DNA of 64,000 bases from Anaerolineaceae bacterium (GCA_016841525.1 JAENYZ010000001.1:1-64000), one strand, 5' to 3'. Positions 16,269 through 25,652 are shown, counted from the stretch's first letter. Numbers and translations are program-made. The notes: a model not told the origin generated them from the sequence alone.

Positions 16269-17534
16269 ATGACTGAAAAAAAGTGGTCAAGAAACGTCGC
16301 ACTCGTAGGTACTGGGATGAGCAAATTCGGGGCATTTTCCGATAAAACATCTCGGGACCTCTTCGTTGAAGCATTTTGCGACTTAAAGAATTATGTGGAT
16401 AAAGGCTTTGATCCCAAAAGAATAGAAGCACTTTATTTGGGCAATTTCAGCAGTGATCAATTTGAGAAGCAAGCACATTTAGCGCCAATCCTTGCAAGTT
16501 GGATTGGGATATCGCCTGTGCCAACCATGCGCATTGAGGACGCCTGCGCCAGCGGGGGCGTAGCACTACGTCAAGCAGCTCTAGCAATTGCTTCAGGTGA
16601 ATATGATGTTGTTCTGGTGGGCGGCGTGGAGAAAATGACAGACCTTCATATTGCACAGGTTACAGAAGCCTTGGGGACCGCTGCGGATTCCCAGTTTGAA
16701 ATTCCAGCAGGGTTTACTTTCCCAGGATTTTATGCGGCGATGGCTACCGCTTACATGGCAAAATATGATGCACCAAAAGAAGCCTTTTACCATGTCAGTA
16801 TTAAAAATCACAAGAATGGTGCATTGAACGATAATGCCCAATATCAACTAACTATTCGCCAGATTATGGAGAGTAAAAAAGAACGGGCTGCGATAAAAGG
16901 CCGACCAGTCCCTGAGTGGGAAGATGAAATGGAATTTCTCAGTGACCCAAAAGGGAATCCAAATATTGCCTGGCCGATGGCTTTGTTTGATTGTTCACCA
17001 GTTTCTGACGGCGCTGCAGTAGCGCTGTTGGTTGCTGAAGATTTAGCACAAGAATTTACAGACAAACCGCTGTACCTTATTGGGAGCGGTCAGGCAAGCG
17101 ATGGCGCATTACCTGATCGTGAGACCCTTGCATCCATTCCTGCGGCAAAATTGGCAGGCGCGCAAGCTTATCGTATGGCTGGCATTAATCCAGAAGATAT
17201 TGATCTGGCTGAAGTACATGATTGTTTTACAATCGCTGAAATTATGGCTTCAGAGGACCTGGGTTTCTTCCCACACGGCGAGGGTTGGAAAGCTGCAATG
17301 CAAGGTAAAACCGCTAGAAATGGCGATCGTCCCATAAATACATCCGGTGGTTTGAAGGCAAAAGGACACCCGGTTGGTGCATCAGGAGTGGGGCAGGTGG
17401 TTGAAATTTGGAAACAATTACATGGTATTGCTGGAGAAAGGCAGATCGAAGGAGAGCCAAGGATTGGATTAACCCACAATGTTGGAGGATCTGGCCAAAC
17501 ATGTGTTGTGAATATTTTTGAGCGGAGGGATTAA
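16269..17534 (+). CDS. Thiolase family protein (SCP2/archaeal type)
   Basis: The 421-residue product is a thiolase of the SCP2-like branch. The nucleophile is in EDACASGG near residue 94; EVHDCFTIAE, GHPVGASGVGQ with the catalytic His, and the C-terminal GGSGQTCVVNIF with the second Cys are all present. It should make or split 3-oxoacyl-CoA. Thiolases of this branch usually work with a DUF35 partner, which is encoded immediately downstream. The retained Cys argues against the Ltp2-type aldolases of steroid degradation, which are related but use other residues. Confidence 0.88.
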   Translation: MTEKKWSRNVALVGTGMSKFGAFSDKTSRDLFVEAFCDLKNYVDKGFDPKRIEALYLGNFSSDQFEKQAHLAPILASWIGISPVPTMRIEDACASGGVALRQAALAIASGEYDVVLVGGVEKMTDLHIAQVTEALGTAADSQFEIPAGFTFPGFYAAMATAYMAKYDAPKEAFYHVSIKNHKNGALNDNAQYQLTIRQIMESKKERAAIKGRPVPEWEDEMEFLSDPKGNPNIAWPMALFDCSPVSDGAAVALLVAEDLAQEFTDKPLYLIGSGQASDGALPDRETLASIPAAKLAGAQAYRMAGINPEDIDLAEVHDCFTIAEIMASEDLGFFPHGEGWKAAMQGKTARNGDRPINTSGGLKAKGHPVGASGVGQVVEIWKQLHGIAGERQIEGEPRIGLTHNVGGSGQTCVVNIFERRD

Positions 17535-17535
17535 A

Positions 17536-17952
17536 ATGAGTGATTATACAATGAACAGTAAAGATTTTTACAAAGCTTTAGCTGACCAGAAACTCATCGG
17601 TTCACACTGCAAATTTTGCGATGCCTATGCTATCCCACAAAAATCGATTTGTCCTAAATGTCACCAACAAGAAAGCGAAATCATTGAATTTTCAGGTGAT
17701 GGCAAACTTGTTGCCTATACTGTGATCAGCGTACCCCCGGTGATGATGGCTGAGGCGGGGTATGATGCAAAAAATCCTTATTGTGTTGGGATTGTTGAAC
17801 TTGTAGAAGGCCCAAGAATATCAGCACAAATTCTGGATGTTGATATGCACCATCCGGAAAACATTAAGATTGGAACACAATTGAGGATGACTACAATCAC
17901 TCGCGGTGAAGATGAGAAAAAAGTCACTTATTTAGCCTTTAGACCTATTTGA
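17536..17952 (+). CDS. DUF35 zinc-ribbon/OB-fold protein, thiolase partner
   Basis: This protein of 138 residues has the DUF35 layout: an N-terminal helix, a zinc ribbon with CKFC and CPKC, and an OB-fold (GKLVAYTVISVPPVM, then YCVGIVELVEGPRI). In archaea such proteins bridge acetoacetyl-CoA thiolase and HMG-CoA synthase and provide a shared CoA-pantetheine path; in actinobacteria they pair with thiolase-like aldolases. The ATG at 17536 begins one base after the thiolase stop codon, with GGAGG upstream inside the thiolase gene. Translational coupling with the thiolase is likely. Confidence 0.88.
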   Translation: MSDYTMNSKDFYKALADQKLIGSHCKFCDAYAIPQKSICPKCHQQESEIIEFSGDGKLVAYTVISVPPVMMAEAGYDAKNPYCVGIVELVEGPRISAQILDVDMHHPENIKIGTQLRMTTITRGEDEKKVTYLAFRPI

Positions 17953-17969
17953 AACGAAGATAAAGTATA

Positions 17970-18764
17970 ATGCCATACATTCACATCAAGGATACCAATA
18001 TCTATTACGAAATTTCAGGACCAGAAAATGCCCCGGTTTTGGTTTTGTCCAATGGCATCATGATGAGCACAGCAAGTTGGGCGTTTCAAAATTCAGTCCT
18101 CAATCAGCAGCTGAGGGTTTTGTTATATGATTGCAGGGGCATGGGAAAATCCGATCATCCTGCTGGTCCTTATTCTATGGAACTGCATGCTGATGACCTT
18201 GCAGCGTTGTTGAAATCTCTTGATATCTCTACGGCACATATCGCTGGAATATCCTATGGTGCTGAAATTAGTATGGCTTTTGCAATTAGATATCCTGAAC
18301 TGACAAAGTCTCTCATTGTAATAGATGGTGTCAGTGAAATTCATCCGCTTTTAAGAGCACAAACATATCCCTGGTTAATTGCTGCTGAAAGAAATGACCC
18401 AAAATTACTGTTAGAAACTTCATATCACATGAATTTCTCAGAGGAATGGATAAAAACAAATAAGATTTTTATTGACAGTGCTGTTGACCGATTTGCGCAA
18501 TTGGATTTGAGGGCTTTTGCTGAACTGATGGCGGCTTTTTATCAAGTAAATCTAACCAGGGATCTTTCAAAAATATCATCGCCAACACTCGTCATTGTGG
18601 GGGAGAAAGATATTATTAAAGGACGAGAGTATGCTGAAATAATTGCGCGCGAAATTCCAGGCAGTGAATTTGCCCTTGTCCCAGGCGCTGGGCATGCGCT
18701 TTCACTGGAAAAACCAGCTTTGCTAAATACCTTGATGCTGGGTTTTGTGATAAAAAATCGATAA
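17970..18764 (+). CDS. Alpha/beta hydrolase
   Basis: The 264-residue protein is an alpha/beta-hydrolase fold enzyme resembling 3-oxoadipate enol-lactonases and small esterases. The nucleophile elbow is GISYGAE with Ser near residue 94, the acid is probably in IVGEKDIIKG, and the His is in GAGHALSLEKP. The oxyanion region reads LSNGIMMST instead of the usual HG motif. It could hydrolyse a lactone, ester or thioester in the pathway of the surrounding block. It follows the DUF35 gene by 17 bp and lacks a clear ribosome binding site. Confidence 0.8.
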   Translation: MPYIHIKDTNIYYEISGPENAPVLVLSNGIMMSTASWAFQNSVLNQQLRVLLYDCRGMGKSDHPAGPYSMELHADDLAALLKSLDISTAHIAGISYGAEISMAFAIRYPELTKSLIVIDGVSEIHPLLRAQTYPWLIAAERNDPKLLLETSYHMNFSEEWIKTNKIFIDSAVDRFAQLDLRAFAELMAAFYQVNLTRDLSKISSPTLVIVGEKDIIKGREYAEIIAREIPGSEFALVPGAGHALSLEKPALLNTLMLGFVIKNR

Positions 18765-18853
18765 GCAACCATGAAGGAGGTATTTCTATCAGAGAGATAA
18801 TCTTATTCAATATCACAACCACAATTTTCTAAACATTTAGAAGGAGTAATAGA

Positions 18854-20284
18854 ATGAAAAAGTTTAAATTGATTATTGTTACTATGATGGTGATTATTCC
18901 ATTACTGGTAACATCCTGTGTCCAGCAGGTCACCGAAGTTCCTGAAACTGAAGAACCTGTTGTCGAAGAAACTGAAGAAGTTGTAGAGGAACCAACAGAA
19001 GTAGTCGCTGAAGAAACCGAAGAAGAGGTTGTTGAGGAAGAAACCGAAGAATTAGGTCCAGTTCTCAAAATTGGGCAAATCGGAATGATGTCCGGTTCAA
19101 TGGCTCTTTATGGTCTGCAGCAGCAGCGCGGTTTTGAGATGGGTCTCAAATATATGTCTGGCGGCGAAACAGATGACCAGGGACGCTATATCATAGCAAA
19201 TCGTCCCGTGGAAGTTATCGTAAAAGACGATGAAGGTGATCCTGAAAAGGCTGTTGCTTTAGCACTCGAACTCATCGAAAAAGACGGCGTCGAATTAATC
19301 CAGGGTCCTGTATCTTCTGCAAGCGCGATTGCGTTGACGAATGTTGCTCTTGAGAATGAGATCATCTTGATGATTGATCCCGCAGCTTCTTATTTTATGA
19401 CGGGTTTGTATTTCAATCCCTACGTCTTCCGAACATCACGCACCAGCTTTGATGACACACTCATCATTGCAAAGTATTTAGTTGAGAATGTCGGTCCTAG
19501 CTTTGCGCACATTGGTATTGACAACGCTTTTGGACAGGGCTCTGGCGCAGCGCTCAAGTATTCTGTTGAGCAATTTGGCGGCGAACTCGTTGCCGATATT
19601 TATGCACCTTTCGAAACAACGGACTTCACCCCCTACATCCAGCAAGCAATGGATTCAGGTGCTGAGAACCTTTTCCTTACATGGGCGGGTACTGGTTACA
19701 TCACGCTTTTCCAGGCTCTTTCTGATATGGGCGCTCTTGAAACGATGACAGTCGGAACTGGCTTTGGCGATAATGCCTCCTTCACAGCGGTTTTTGGCGA
19801 AGATGTCGTAGGCCAGGTTGGTTTGAATGTTTATCATTACACTGTGCCTGAGAATGAAGTCAACGATTGGCTGGTTGAGAATCACTTCGAAGCTTATAAA
19901 GACGAAGCTGATGCTGCTATCAATGCCTATCCAGATCTCTTCACTGCCGGCGGCATGGCTTCAGCTATTGCCTTAGCCACGGCTCTTGAAGCAACAGGCG
20001 GCGACACCAGCGGTGATGCCATGATTCCCGCACTTGAGGGTTTGATCTTTGAAGGACCAAAGGGAACCTATCACATTCGCCCCGAAGATCATGTCTGTGA
20101 ACAGCCAATGAACATCTTACGCCTGGTCAATCTTGATCCAGACCTTGACGATGACGGCATTAATGAATATGAGTTCTTTGAAACTGTTTACGTATCTGAA
20201 TACGACGAATTGGGTGTCCCCTGCACCCTGGCCGGCGACTACGCAGAGCGATGCGGTGATCTGCCAACAGTTCCAGTTGAGTAA
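18854..20284 (+). CDS. LIV-type ABC transporter substrate-binding lipoprotein
   Basis: This 476-residue protein is a periplasmic-binding-protein type I receptor (LivJ/LivK and amide/urea-binding family). A signal peptide ends in the lipobox LLVTSC (Cys22). A Glu/Val/Thr-rich acidic tether covers about residues 28-68, then the binding domain starts at LKIGQIGMMSGSMALYG and continues through VIVKDDEGDPEKAVALALEL and QGPVSSASAIALTN. It would capture an amino acid, amide or aromatic/organic acid outside the cell for the permeases encoded downstream. AGAAGGAG precedes the ATG. A strong hairpin follows the stop codon. Confidence 0.9.
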   Translation: MKKFKLIIVTMMVIIPLLVTSCVQQVTEVPETEEPVVEETEEVVEEPTEVVAEETEEEVVEEETEELGPVLKIGQIGMMSGSMALYGLQQQRGFEMGLKYMSGGETDDQGRYIIANRPVEVIVKDDEGDPEKAVALALELIEKDGVELIQGPVSSASAIALTNVALENEIILMIDPAASYFMTGLYFNPYVFRTSRTSFDDTLIIAKYLVENVGPSFAHIGIDNAFGQGSGAALKYSVEQFGGELVADIYAPFETTDFTPYIQQAMDSGAENLFLTWAGTGYITLFQALSDMGALETMTVGTGFGDNASFTAVFGEDVVGQVGLNVYHYTVPENEVNDWLVENHFEAYKDEADAAINAYPDLFTAGGMASAIALATALEATGGDTSGDAMIPALEGLIFEGPKGTYHIRPEDHVCEQPMNILRLVNLDPDLDDDGINEYEFFETVYVSEYDELGVPCTLAGDYAERCGDLPTVPVE

Positions 20285-20302
20285 TAAATAGCATTAAAAC
20301 GC

Positions 20303-20329
20303 ATGAGGAGAGGCTGAGCCTCTCCTCAT
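20303..20329 (+). terminator. Strong hairpin after binding-protein gene (attenuator or mRNA stabiliser)
   Basis: ATGAGGAGAGGC (20303-20314) pairs perfectly with GCCTCTCCTCAT (20318-20329), a 12-bp stem with a 3-base loop. No T run follows, so full termination is unlikely. It lies between the binding-protein gene and the LivG-type ATPase gene, where it would protect the upstream mRNA or reduce downstream transcription. Confidence 0.65.
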
Positions 20330-20434
20330 AGATATCATCTGATTGAATATAAAATTAATCATTTTATAATTTAGATTTAATTATGTTAATATGGAATCAT
20401 TCATTTTATTTTTATCCTATTAAGGAAATTATTT

Positions 20435-21205
20435 ATGACTCAGGAAACTATTCTTGAAGCAAGAAATTTGTCCAAAGCTTTTGGCGGTTTAGTCGCTGTT
20501 GATAATGTTAACATTCAGATCCGCAAAGAAACCATGCATGCGATTATTGGGCCAAATGGGGCAGGGAAGACAACCCTTTTTAATTTATTGAGCGGTGTTA
20601 TGCCCGTCACCCAGGGTAGGGTTCTATTCAAAGGTGAGGACATCACGAGCTTACCACCGCATAAGAGAGCTCATCTTGGCATTGGGCGCTCTTACCAAAT
20701 TACAAATATTTTCCCCAATCTGAGTGTTTTAGAAAACATCAGGCTTGCTGCCCAGGCAAAAGGAAAAGATAATTTCAAGTTATTTTCTAAAGCAGATGAC
20801 TTTCAGCAATACATTGATAAATCCGTTGAAGTAATCGACACGGTTGGGTTATCCGGAAGAGAATTTTTCCTGGCAAGGGATTTACCACATGGAGAAAAGC
20901 GTAAATTGGAACTGGGAATCATGCTTGCTTGTGACCCCGAGCTCCTGCTTTTTGATGAGCCAACCGCTGGCATGTCTTCCGAGCAGGTACCTGAATTAAT
21001 CAATATTATCAGAAAAGTTGTCCAGCAAAAATCAAGGACGGCTATCCTGGTGGAACATCGTATGGATATGGTTATGTCTATTTCAGATGTCATCACTGTT
21101 ATGAACCAGGGGCGTGTATTAGCTGAAGGTAGCCCACATGAAATCGCCAAAAATGAACAGGTTCAAATCGCATATCTTGGCGATTTGTATGGAGAGCTTA
21201 CATGA
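20435..21205 (+). CDS. livG: LIV-type ABC transporter ATP-binding protein (LivG)
   Basis: The 256-residue protein is an ABC ATPase of the LivG type: Walker A GPNGAGKTTL near residue 37, the Q-loop followed by the LivG-typical IGRSYQITNIFPNLSVLEN, the signature LPHGEKRKLELGI (a divergent form of LSGGQ), and Walker B LLLFDEPTAGMS. It powers import with LivF. AAGGAAA lies upstream of the ATG. Its stop overlaps the livF start by four bases (ATGA), indicating tight coupling. Confidence 0.92.
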   Translation: MTQETILEARNLSKAFGGLVAVDNVNIQIRKETMHAIIGPNGAGKTTLFNLLSGVMPVTQGRVLFKGEDITSLPPHKRAHLGIGRSYQITNIFPNLSVLENIRLAAQAKGKDNFKLFSKADDFQQYIDKSVEVIDTVGLSGREFFLARDLPHGEKRKLELGIMLACDPELLLFDEPTAGMSSEQVPELINIIRKVVQQKSRTAILVEHRMDMVMSISDVITVMNQGRVLAEGSPHEIAKNEQVQIAYLGDLYGELT

Positions 21206-21963
21206 ATAATCAAAACACAGATGACAATATTCTAATTGTTGATAACATTCATACCTTTATTGGTCAATTCCACATTCTTGAAGGCGTCTCGGTGAAGGTC
21301 CCAAGGGGTTCAATCACTGTCTTATTGGGAAGAAATGGTGCCGGTAAAACAACAACTTTGAAATCAATATTAGGTCTGACGCCGCCGCAAGAAGGCAAAG
21401 TAATCTTTGATGGCATGGAAATCCAGGGAAAGCGTGCGTTCAATATTGCCTCGTTGGGCATTGGTTATGTACCTGAAAACCGCGCAATTTTTCGCGCACT
21501 TTCCGTCATGGAGAATCTAAAATTGGCGGAAAGGAAAAAGGGAGACTTTGCTCGAAATGAAGAATTTATCTTCAACCTTTTCCCGGACTTGAAACGCCTT
21601 TATAAGCTTCCTGGAAATCACCTTTCTGGCGGTCAGCAGCAAATGCTGGCTGTTGCACGAGCACTTGTTCCGGACAACAAATTACTGTTGATTGATGAAC
21701 CAAGCGAAGGGTTAGCACCGATATTGATCCAGCAAATGATGGAGGCGATCCGATCATTGAGCGAAAAGACGACCATTCTCCTCGTCGAACAAAATTTCTT
21801 GATGGCAAGCCAGTTAGCACAACGTTTCACAATCATTGATGATGGTAAAAGCGTTGAAAATGGATTGATGAAAGACCTGACAAACAACGAAGAAATGATC
21901 CACCAATACCTGGGTGCATCCATCAAAACTCGAAAAGAATTGGAGCGACAGCATGAAAACTAA
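21202..21963 (+). CDS. livF: LIV-type ABC transporter ATP-binding protein (LivF)
   Basis: The 253-residue product is the second ABC ATPase of the importer. It has Walker A GRNGAGKTTTLK, the LivF-typical segment GIGYVPENRAIFRALSVMENL, signature LSGGQQQMLAVARAL and Walker B LLLIDEPSEGLAP. It forms a heterodimer with LivG. The ATG overlaps the livG stop, and the gene's own end overlaps the permease start at 21953. Confidence 0.92.
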   Translation: MNNQNTDDNILIVDNIHTFIGQFHILEGVSVKVPRGSITVLLGRNGAGKTTTLKSILGLTPPQEGKVIFDGMEIQGKRAFNIASLGIGYVPENRAIFRALSVMENLKLAERKKGDFARNEEFIFNLFPDLKRLYKLPGNHLSGGQQQMLAVARALVPDNKLLLIDEPSEGLAPILIQQMMEAIRSLSEKTTILLVEQNFLMASQLAQRFTIIDDGKSVENGLMKDLTNNEEMIHQYLGASIKTRKELERQHEN

Positions 21964-23446
21964 GAAAAACAAAGCAATTACGATTGCCATATGGGTTGTG
22001 ATTAGTATCGTCGTTGTTGCAGGGCTTTATCTATATGCTGGTAAAGAACCCTTTATTAGGACAACATTATCAGGGTTAACGCTCGGTTCTTTATTCTTTA
22101 TGGTTGCAGCCGGCTTAACCCTCATTTTTGGGCTGATGGATGTGCTGAATTTTGCTCACGGTACAATGTTCATGTTGGGGGCATATATGGGCTGGCAGCT
22201 TTATACTAACCCTACCTTCATATTTGGCTTGATGCCTTTTATCCTGGCTTTCTCGACGGGAATAATGATGACATCAGCCATTAAGCCCTACCTGATACGG
22301 TGGAAATTGCCAGTCAAATGGATTGAAATATTACCCAGGATTGGATATGCATTGGCGCTCATTGCTGCGTTCATTGGTTTTGCTGGCATCGATATTTTGG
22401 AATTGGCTGACACAGCGATGGTAGCTGCTTCAGTCGCAACAGCAAACAACCCCCTGGCTGAAATCAGTCCCCAGTTACCATTCCCACTCTTCTGGTATCG
22501 TCCGATATTATTGTTTTTGTCTGGTTTTTTCATCGCTTTTGCTTCTTCAAAACCAGGGGTCAAAACAGAATTTGCACTGAAAGATAATCTTATCAAAAAG
22601 CTTTTGGTGCCAGTAGGCTTATTTGTTTTGACAATCATCGCAATCATCGTTCGTGAATCTGCACCAGAAGCCATTTTGCTCATGAATGGGAATTGGCGGT
22701 TTCTGATCTCCATGCTTGTTGCCGTTGCATTTGGTTTTCTATTTGGAGCTGTTATTGAGATTGCCTTCATCCGGCCGCTTTACGAACGTGCATTTTTTAT
22801 AGTGTTGATGACGCTTGGACTCAGTTTTGCAATAACGGAATTAGTTCAACTATTATGGGATCCACTTGCGTACCAGATGGTAAGACCGCCGCTTTTTGCC
22901 CAACCCGGGAAAGCGGCTAATCTACTTGAATGGCTTAGAAATGGTAATTCAACGATTGACATTTACGGTGTTACCTTTCCAACATATCGCTTGTTTGTCA
23001 TCCTTTTAGGTTTGATTATGTTCACATTTATTACCCTTTTGATGACCAAAACTCGACTCGGCATGATCATTCGCGCAGGTGTACAGGACCCGCAAATGGT
23101 TGAAGCGCTTGGGATTAATGTGAAAAGGGTCTTCACTTTTGTCTTTGCCCTGGGAGTAGCAATGGCGGCTCTCGGTGGGATCGGCGCTGGGCCCTTTCTT
23201 CCCATTCAGCCGTTAATGGGTGATCAATTTCAAATGCAAGGATTTATCACCGTAGTGATCGGCGGCATGGGCAGTTATGTGGGTGCTTTTGTAGGCGCAA
23301 TAATTTTAGGGATGGGACGCGCTTTTGGAGATTATTTTGCGCTTAAATTATCCCTCTCACCAGCAATTGCTGAGGCATCAACCGTCATTATCATGGTCAT
23401 CGTCCTTCTCATCCGACCGCAAGGTCTTTTTGGGAAGAAGGAGTAA
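21953..23446 (+). CDS. livH: LIV-type ABC transporter permease (LivH) with large insertion
   Basis: The product is a branched-chain-type inner-membrane permease. The family core is plain: TLSGLTLGSLFFMVAAGLTL, GLMDVLNFAHGTMFMLGAY, then GAVIEIAFIRPLYERAFFIV and the C-terminal FALGVAMAALGGIGAGPFLP and VIGGMGSYVGAFVGAII. At 497 residues it is much longer than the usual 290-310: roughly residues 95-260 are an insertion with about four extra hydrophobic segments between the LNFAHG helix and the IRPLYER loop. The ATG at 21953 is chosen because TTGGAGCG precedes it and the gene overlaps livF by 11 bp; an earlier in-frame start would lie inside livF. Confidence 0.88.
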   Translation: MKTKKNKAITIAIWVVISIVVVAGLYLYAGKEPFIRTTLSGLTLGSLFFMVAAGLTLIFGLMDVLNFAHGTMFMLGAYMGWQLYTNPTFIFGLMPFILAFSTGIMMTSAIKPYLIRWKLPVKWIEILPRIGYALALIAAFIGFAGIDILELADTAMVAASVATANNPLAEISPQLPFPLFWYRPILLFLSGFFIAFASSKPGVKTEFALKDNLIKKLLVPVGLFVLTIIAIIVRESAPEAILLMNGNWRFLISMLVAVAFGFLFGAVIEIAFIRPLYERAFFIVLMTLGLSFAITELVQLLWDPLAYQMVRPPLFAQPGKAANLLEWLRNGNSTIDIYGVTFPTYRLFVILLGLIMFTFITLLMTKTRLGMIIRAGVQDPQMVEALGINVKRVFTFVFALGVAMAALGGIGAGPFLPIQPLMGDQFQMQGFITVVIGGMGSYVGAFVGAIILGMGRAFGDYFALKLSLSPAIAEASTVIIMVIVLLIRPQGLFGKKE

Positions 23447-23453
23447 GAAGAAT

Positions 23454-24566
23454 ATGACAGAAAATATCAATCCAAAAAAGAATCGGTTCCTAACGAATTT
23501 TCAAGACGAACGTATTATTCTGGTTTTCCTGGTTTTGTTAATTGCCTTTCCCTTTGTGATGAATCTTATCACCGGGACCGGTTTGAACGAAGGCGTTACA
23601 AAATTTTGGCAAGGTCAGTTTATTGTCTTTTTTATTATGGCTGTCTTTGCAATGAGTTATGATCTCTTGATGGGGTATGGCGGCATTCTCTCCTTTGGAC
23701 ACGCTGCAAGTTTTGGTGGGGGGGCATACACATTTGCGCTATTGATGAAGCATTGGGCGCCAAATTTTATGAGTAATTATCGCATCATGGTGGGGAGCAT
23801 CAATATCACGGAAGCCATTGTGCTAATTTTTGTATTTCTGGCAGTCCTTCTGATCTCAATTTTGATTGGCTTGCTCTTTAGCGCAACATCTGTCCGCTTA
23901 AAAGGCGCTTATTTTGCCATGCTCACCCTTGCTTTGGGATCAGCCTTGTATATCCTGGTCAAGGCGACGGACTTCCATCAATGGACTGGGGCAGACGAAG
24001 GCTTACACGGCGTGCCTGTACCTTTATGGTTAAATCCAACACAAAATCGTCTGACGATATATTTTATTTCGCTCATTTTTATGTTTGTGTGTTACATGGT
24101 AATGAAACGCATGGTCAATTCTCCGACAGGGCGAGTGATTATTGCAAACCGGGAAAATGAAGACCGCATGCGTATGATTGGTTACAACCCGGTTGTTTAC
24201 CGAACGATCGCATTTGTTTCCTCTTCAATATTTGCTGGGCTTGCTGGTGCTTTGTATTCTATTTGGAACACAAGCGCATCGCCGACAATGATATCCGCAG
24301 TTATGACAATAAATGCCCTCATCATGACCATTTTAGGTGGAATAGGCACATTGATAGGTCCTATCCTCGGGGCAGCTATTATGCAGACAATCAGCCAATT
24401 TTTCTACACATGGTTTGGCGCAAGGTGGCCTTTAGTGTTCGGCATACTGTTCATCCTTATCGTTATGTTCCTGCCTTATGGGATTGTCGGCACATGGCGT
24501 CTGAAACGTCTTGATGTGAAGAATGGATGGAAGAGAATTACAGGGATGCTCTCAAGAAAAGAGTGA
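23454..24566 (+). CDS. livM: LIV-type ABC transporter permease (LivM)
   Basis: This 370-residue permease pairs with LivH. Motifs are AMSYDLLMGYGGILSFGHAA, VRLKGAYFAMLTLALGSALY, TDEG-like GADEGLHGVPVPL, and the C-terminal ALIMTILGGIGTLIGPILGA. About nine transmembrane helices are expected. The ATG at 23454 follows the livH stop by 7 bp and is preceded by AAGAAGGAG; the longer in-frame extension would run back inside livH. Last gene of the importer. Confidence 0.9.
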   Translation: MTENINPKKNRFLTNFQDERIILVFLVLLIAFPFVMNLITGTGLNEGVTKFWQGQFIVFFIMAVFAMSYDLLMGYGGILSFGHAASFGGGAYTFALLMKHWAPNFMSNYRIMVGSINITEAIVLIFVFLAVLLISILIGLLFSATSVRLKGAYFAMLTLALGSALYILVKATDFHQWTGADEGLHGVPVPLWLNPTQNRLTIYFISLIFMFVCYMVMKRMVNSPTGRVIIANRENEDRMRMIGYNPVVYRTIAFVSSSIFAGLAGALYSIWNTSASPTMISAVMTINALIMTILGGIGTLIGPILGAAIMQTISQFFYTWFGARWPLVFGILFILIVMFLPYGIVGTWRLKRLDVKNGWKRITGMLSRKE

Positions 24567-25652
24567 AATATTTTTCAACCTGTTAATCTAAGCCAGGTCA
24601 CCTAACGACCAATCAAAAACTTAATAATATAAACATATTTACTATAATATTCAAGTATTATTCTGAAAACAGAATATATTTTAGTGTTTCGCATAGAATA
24701 TCCAAGATTATTGTGGGAAATATGCAAAATTACCTTGTGATTTCGTGTAGTATATACTTGGGGGATTTTGTCTGATTGCCACCCAAGAGTCGGTAAATGT
24801 AAACCGCTGGTTGCGCATAAAGAGAGGGCGGGGTGTACGGTATTGTTGTGCTGCCGAGTAAGGATCAGATGTAGTTCTTATTTTGTCGCTTATGGAATAA
24901 TTGATTGCGCTGTCTCCTGAGATAATCAAACGGAAAGAGTCGTGCAGCTCTATATTGCATCTGATATCATTCTGCAAAAATTATATATTCGCATATACGG
25001 TGGGAACCAGGCTGTCTTGTTAGGCAAGAATTATCCAAATTCTTGTCAGATCGCAAGTGAAATTATAGTAAGTGAATACGATGGATCATCTCGCAGATGT
25101 ATTGATGTATTAGGGTAGAGCGTTAAATTGTGAAGATGCATAATCTATATGAATAAGAACCAACAGAACAAGGGTGACAGCCTGGAAAGGAAGAGAAAAA
25201 AGGATATTTTAGAGTAATAATAGTTTATGAGAATGCATATTTTCAAAAACTATGAATCGTTAACTGTGCCTAAAGGGATTTGTACAGAAATTTTTCCAGT
25301 TGTTCGCGCAAAAAGCAATCCTATACACACATCATCTCTGGTAGTTGTGTATCATCCCTTGAGCTGCTCGTCCTTATTAACTTGCAGGGTTTTAAGTTGC
25401 GATATTGTTGTCACACATATTATGGCCTTACTTATTCGCTTGTTGATTATTAGACATCTATCCCCTGTGCTCCTAAAAAGCTTTGGAAAAATTCTCACCA
25501 AAAATCAGTGTATAATATTCAAATTGTTTGATTGAATTGGTATATTTTATAATTTATATTTCAATTTGTGAATAAAATCTATTTATTCTACACCTAGGAG
25601 CCGTTAGATTCCTGGTTTATAGTAAAATTGGTTCATTATTCCATTTTAAAAA
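24567..25652. other. Long AT-rich intergenic region without a recognisable gene
   Basis: This stretch separates the LIV block from the nucleoside-transport block. I see no RNA gene or conserved protein. An 89-codon minus-strand frame (24708-24977) and a 102-codon plus-strand frame (25227-25535) exist, but neither has a ribosome binding site or a motif I recognise; the first, with RPLFMRNQRFTFTDSWVAIR, has a vaguely protein-like composition and could be a gene remnant. An 8-bp inverted repeat, CAAGAATT/AATTCTTG, lies at 25025-25045. Confidence 0.5.
24659..24682 (+). terminator. Weak terminator after livM
   Basis: TATTCTG (24659-24665) and CAGAATA (24670-24676) form a 7-bp stem with an AAAA loop, followed by TATTTT. 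It lies about 90 bp after the last LIV gene and could end that transcript. The stem is AT-rich and weak. Confidence 0.4.

Noticed and set aside
16269-17952. Steroid side-chain aldolase pair (Ltp2 with DUF35)
   Set aside because: The thiolase keeps the nucleophilic Cys and catalytic His, and no other steroid-degradation genes are present.
17970-18764. TATAAT overlapping the alpha/beta hydrolase start as a promoter
   Set aside because: TATAATG at 17965-17971 includes the start codon itself, so a transcript from it would begin inside the gene; operon read-through is more likely.
25227-25535. 102-codon plus-strand frame in the long intergenic gap
   Set aside because: The composition is not protein-like in a way I can place, and there is no ribosome binding site or conserved neighbour.
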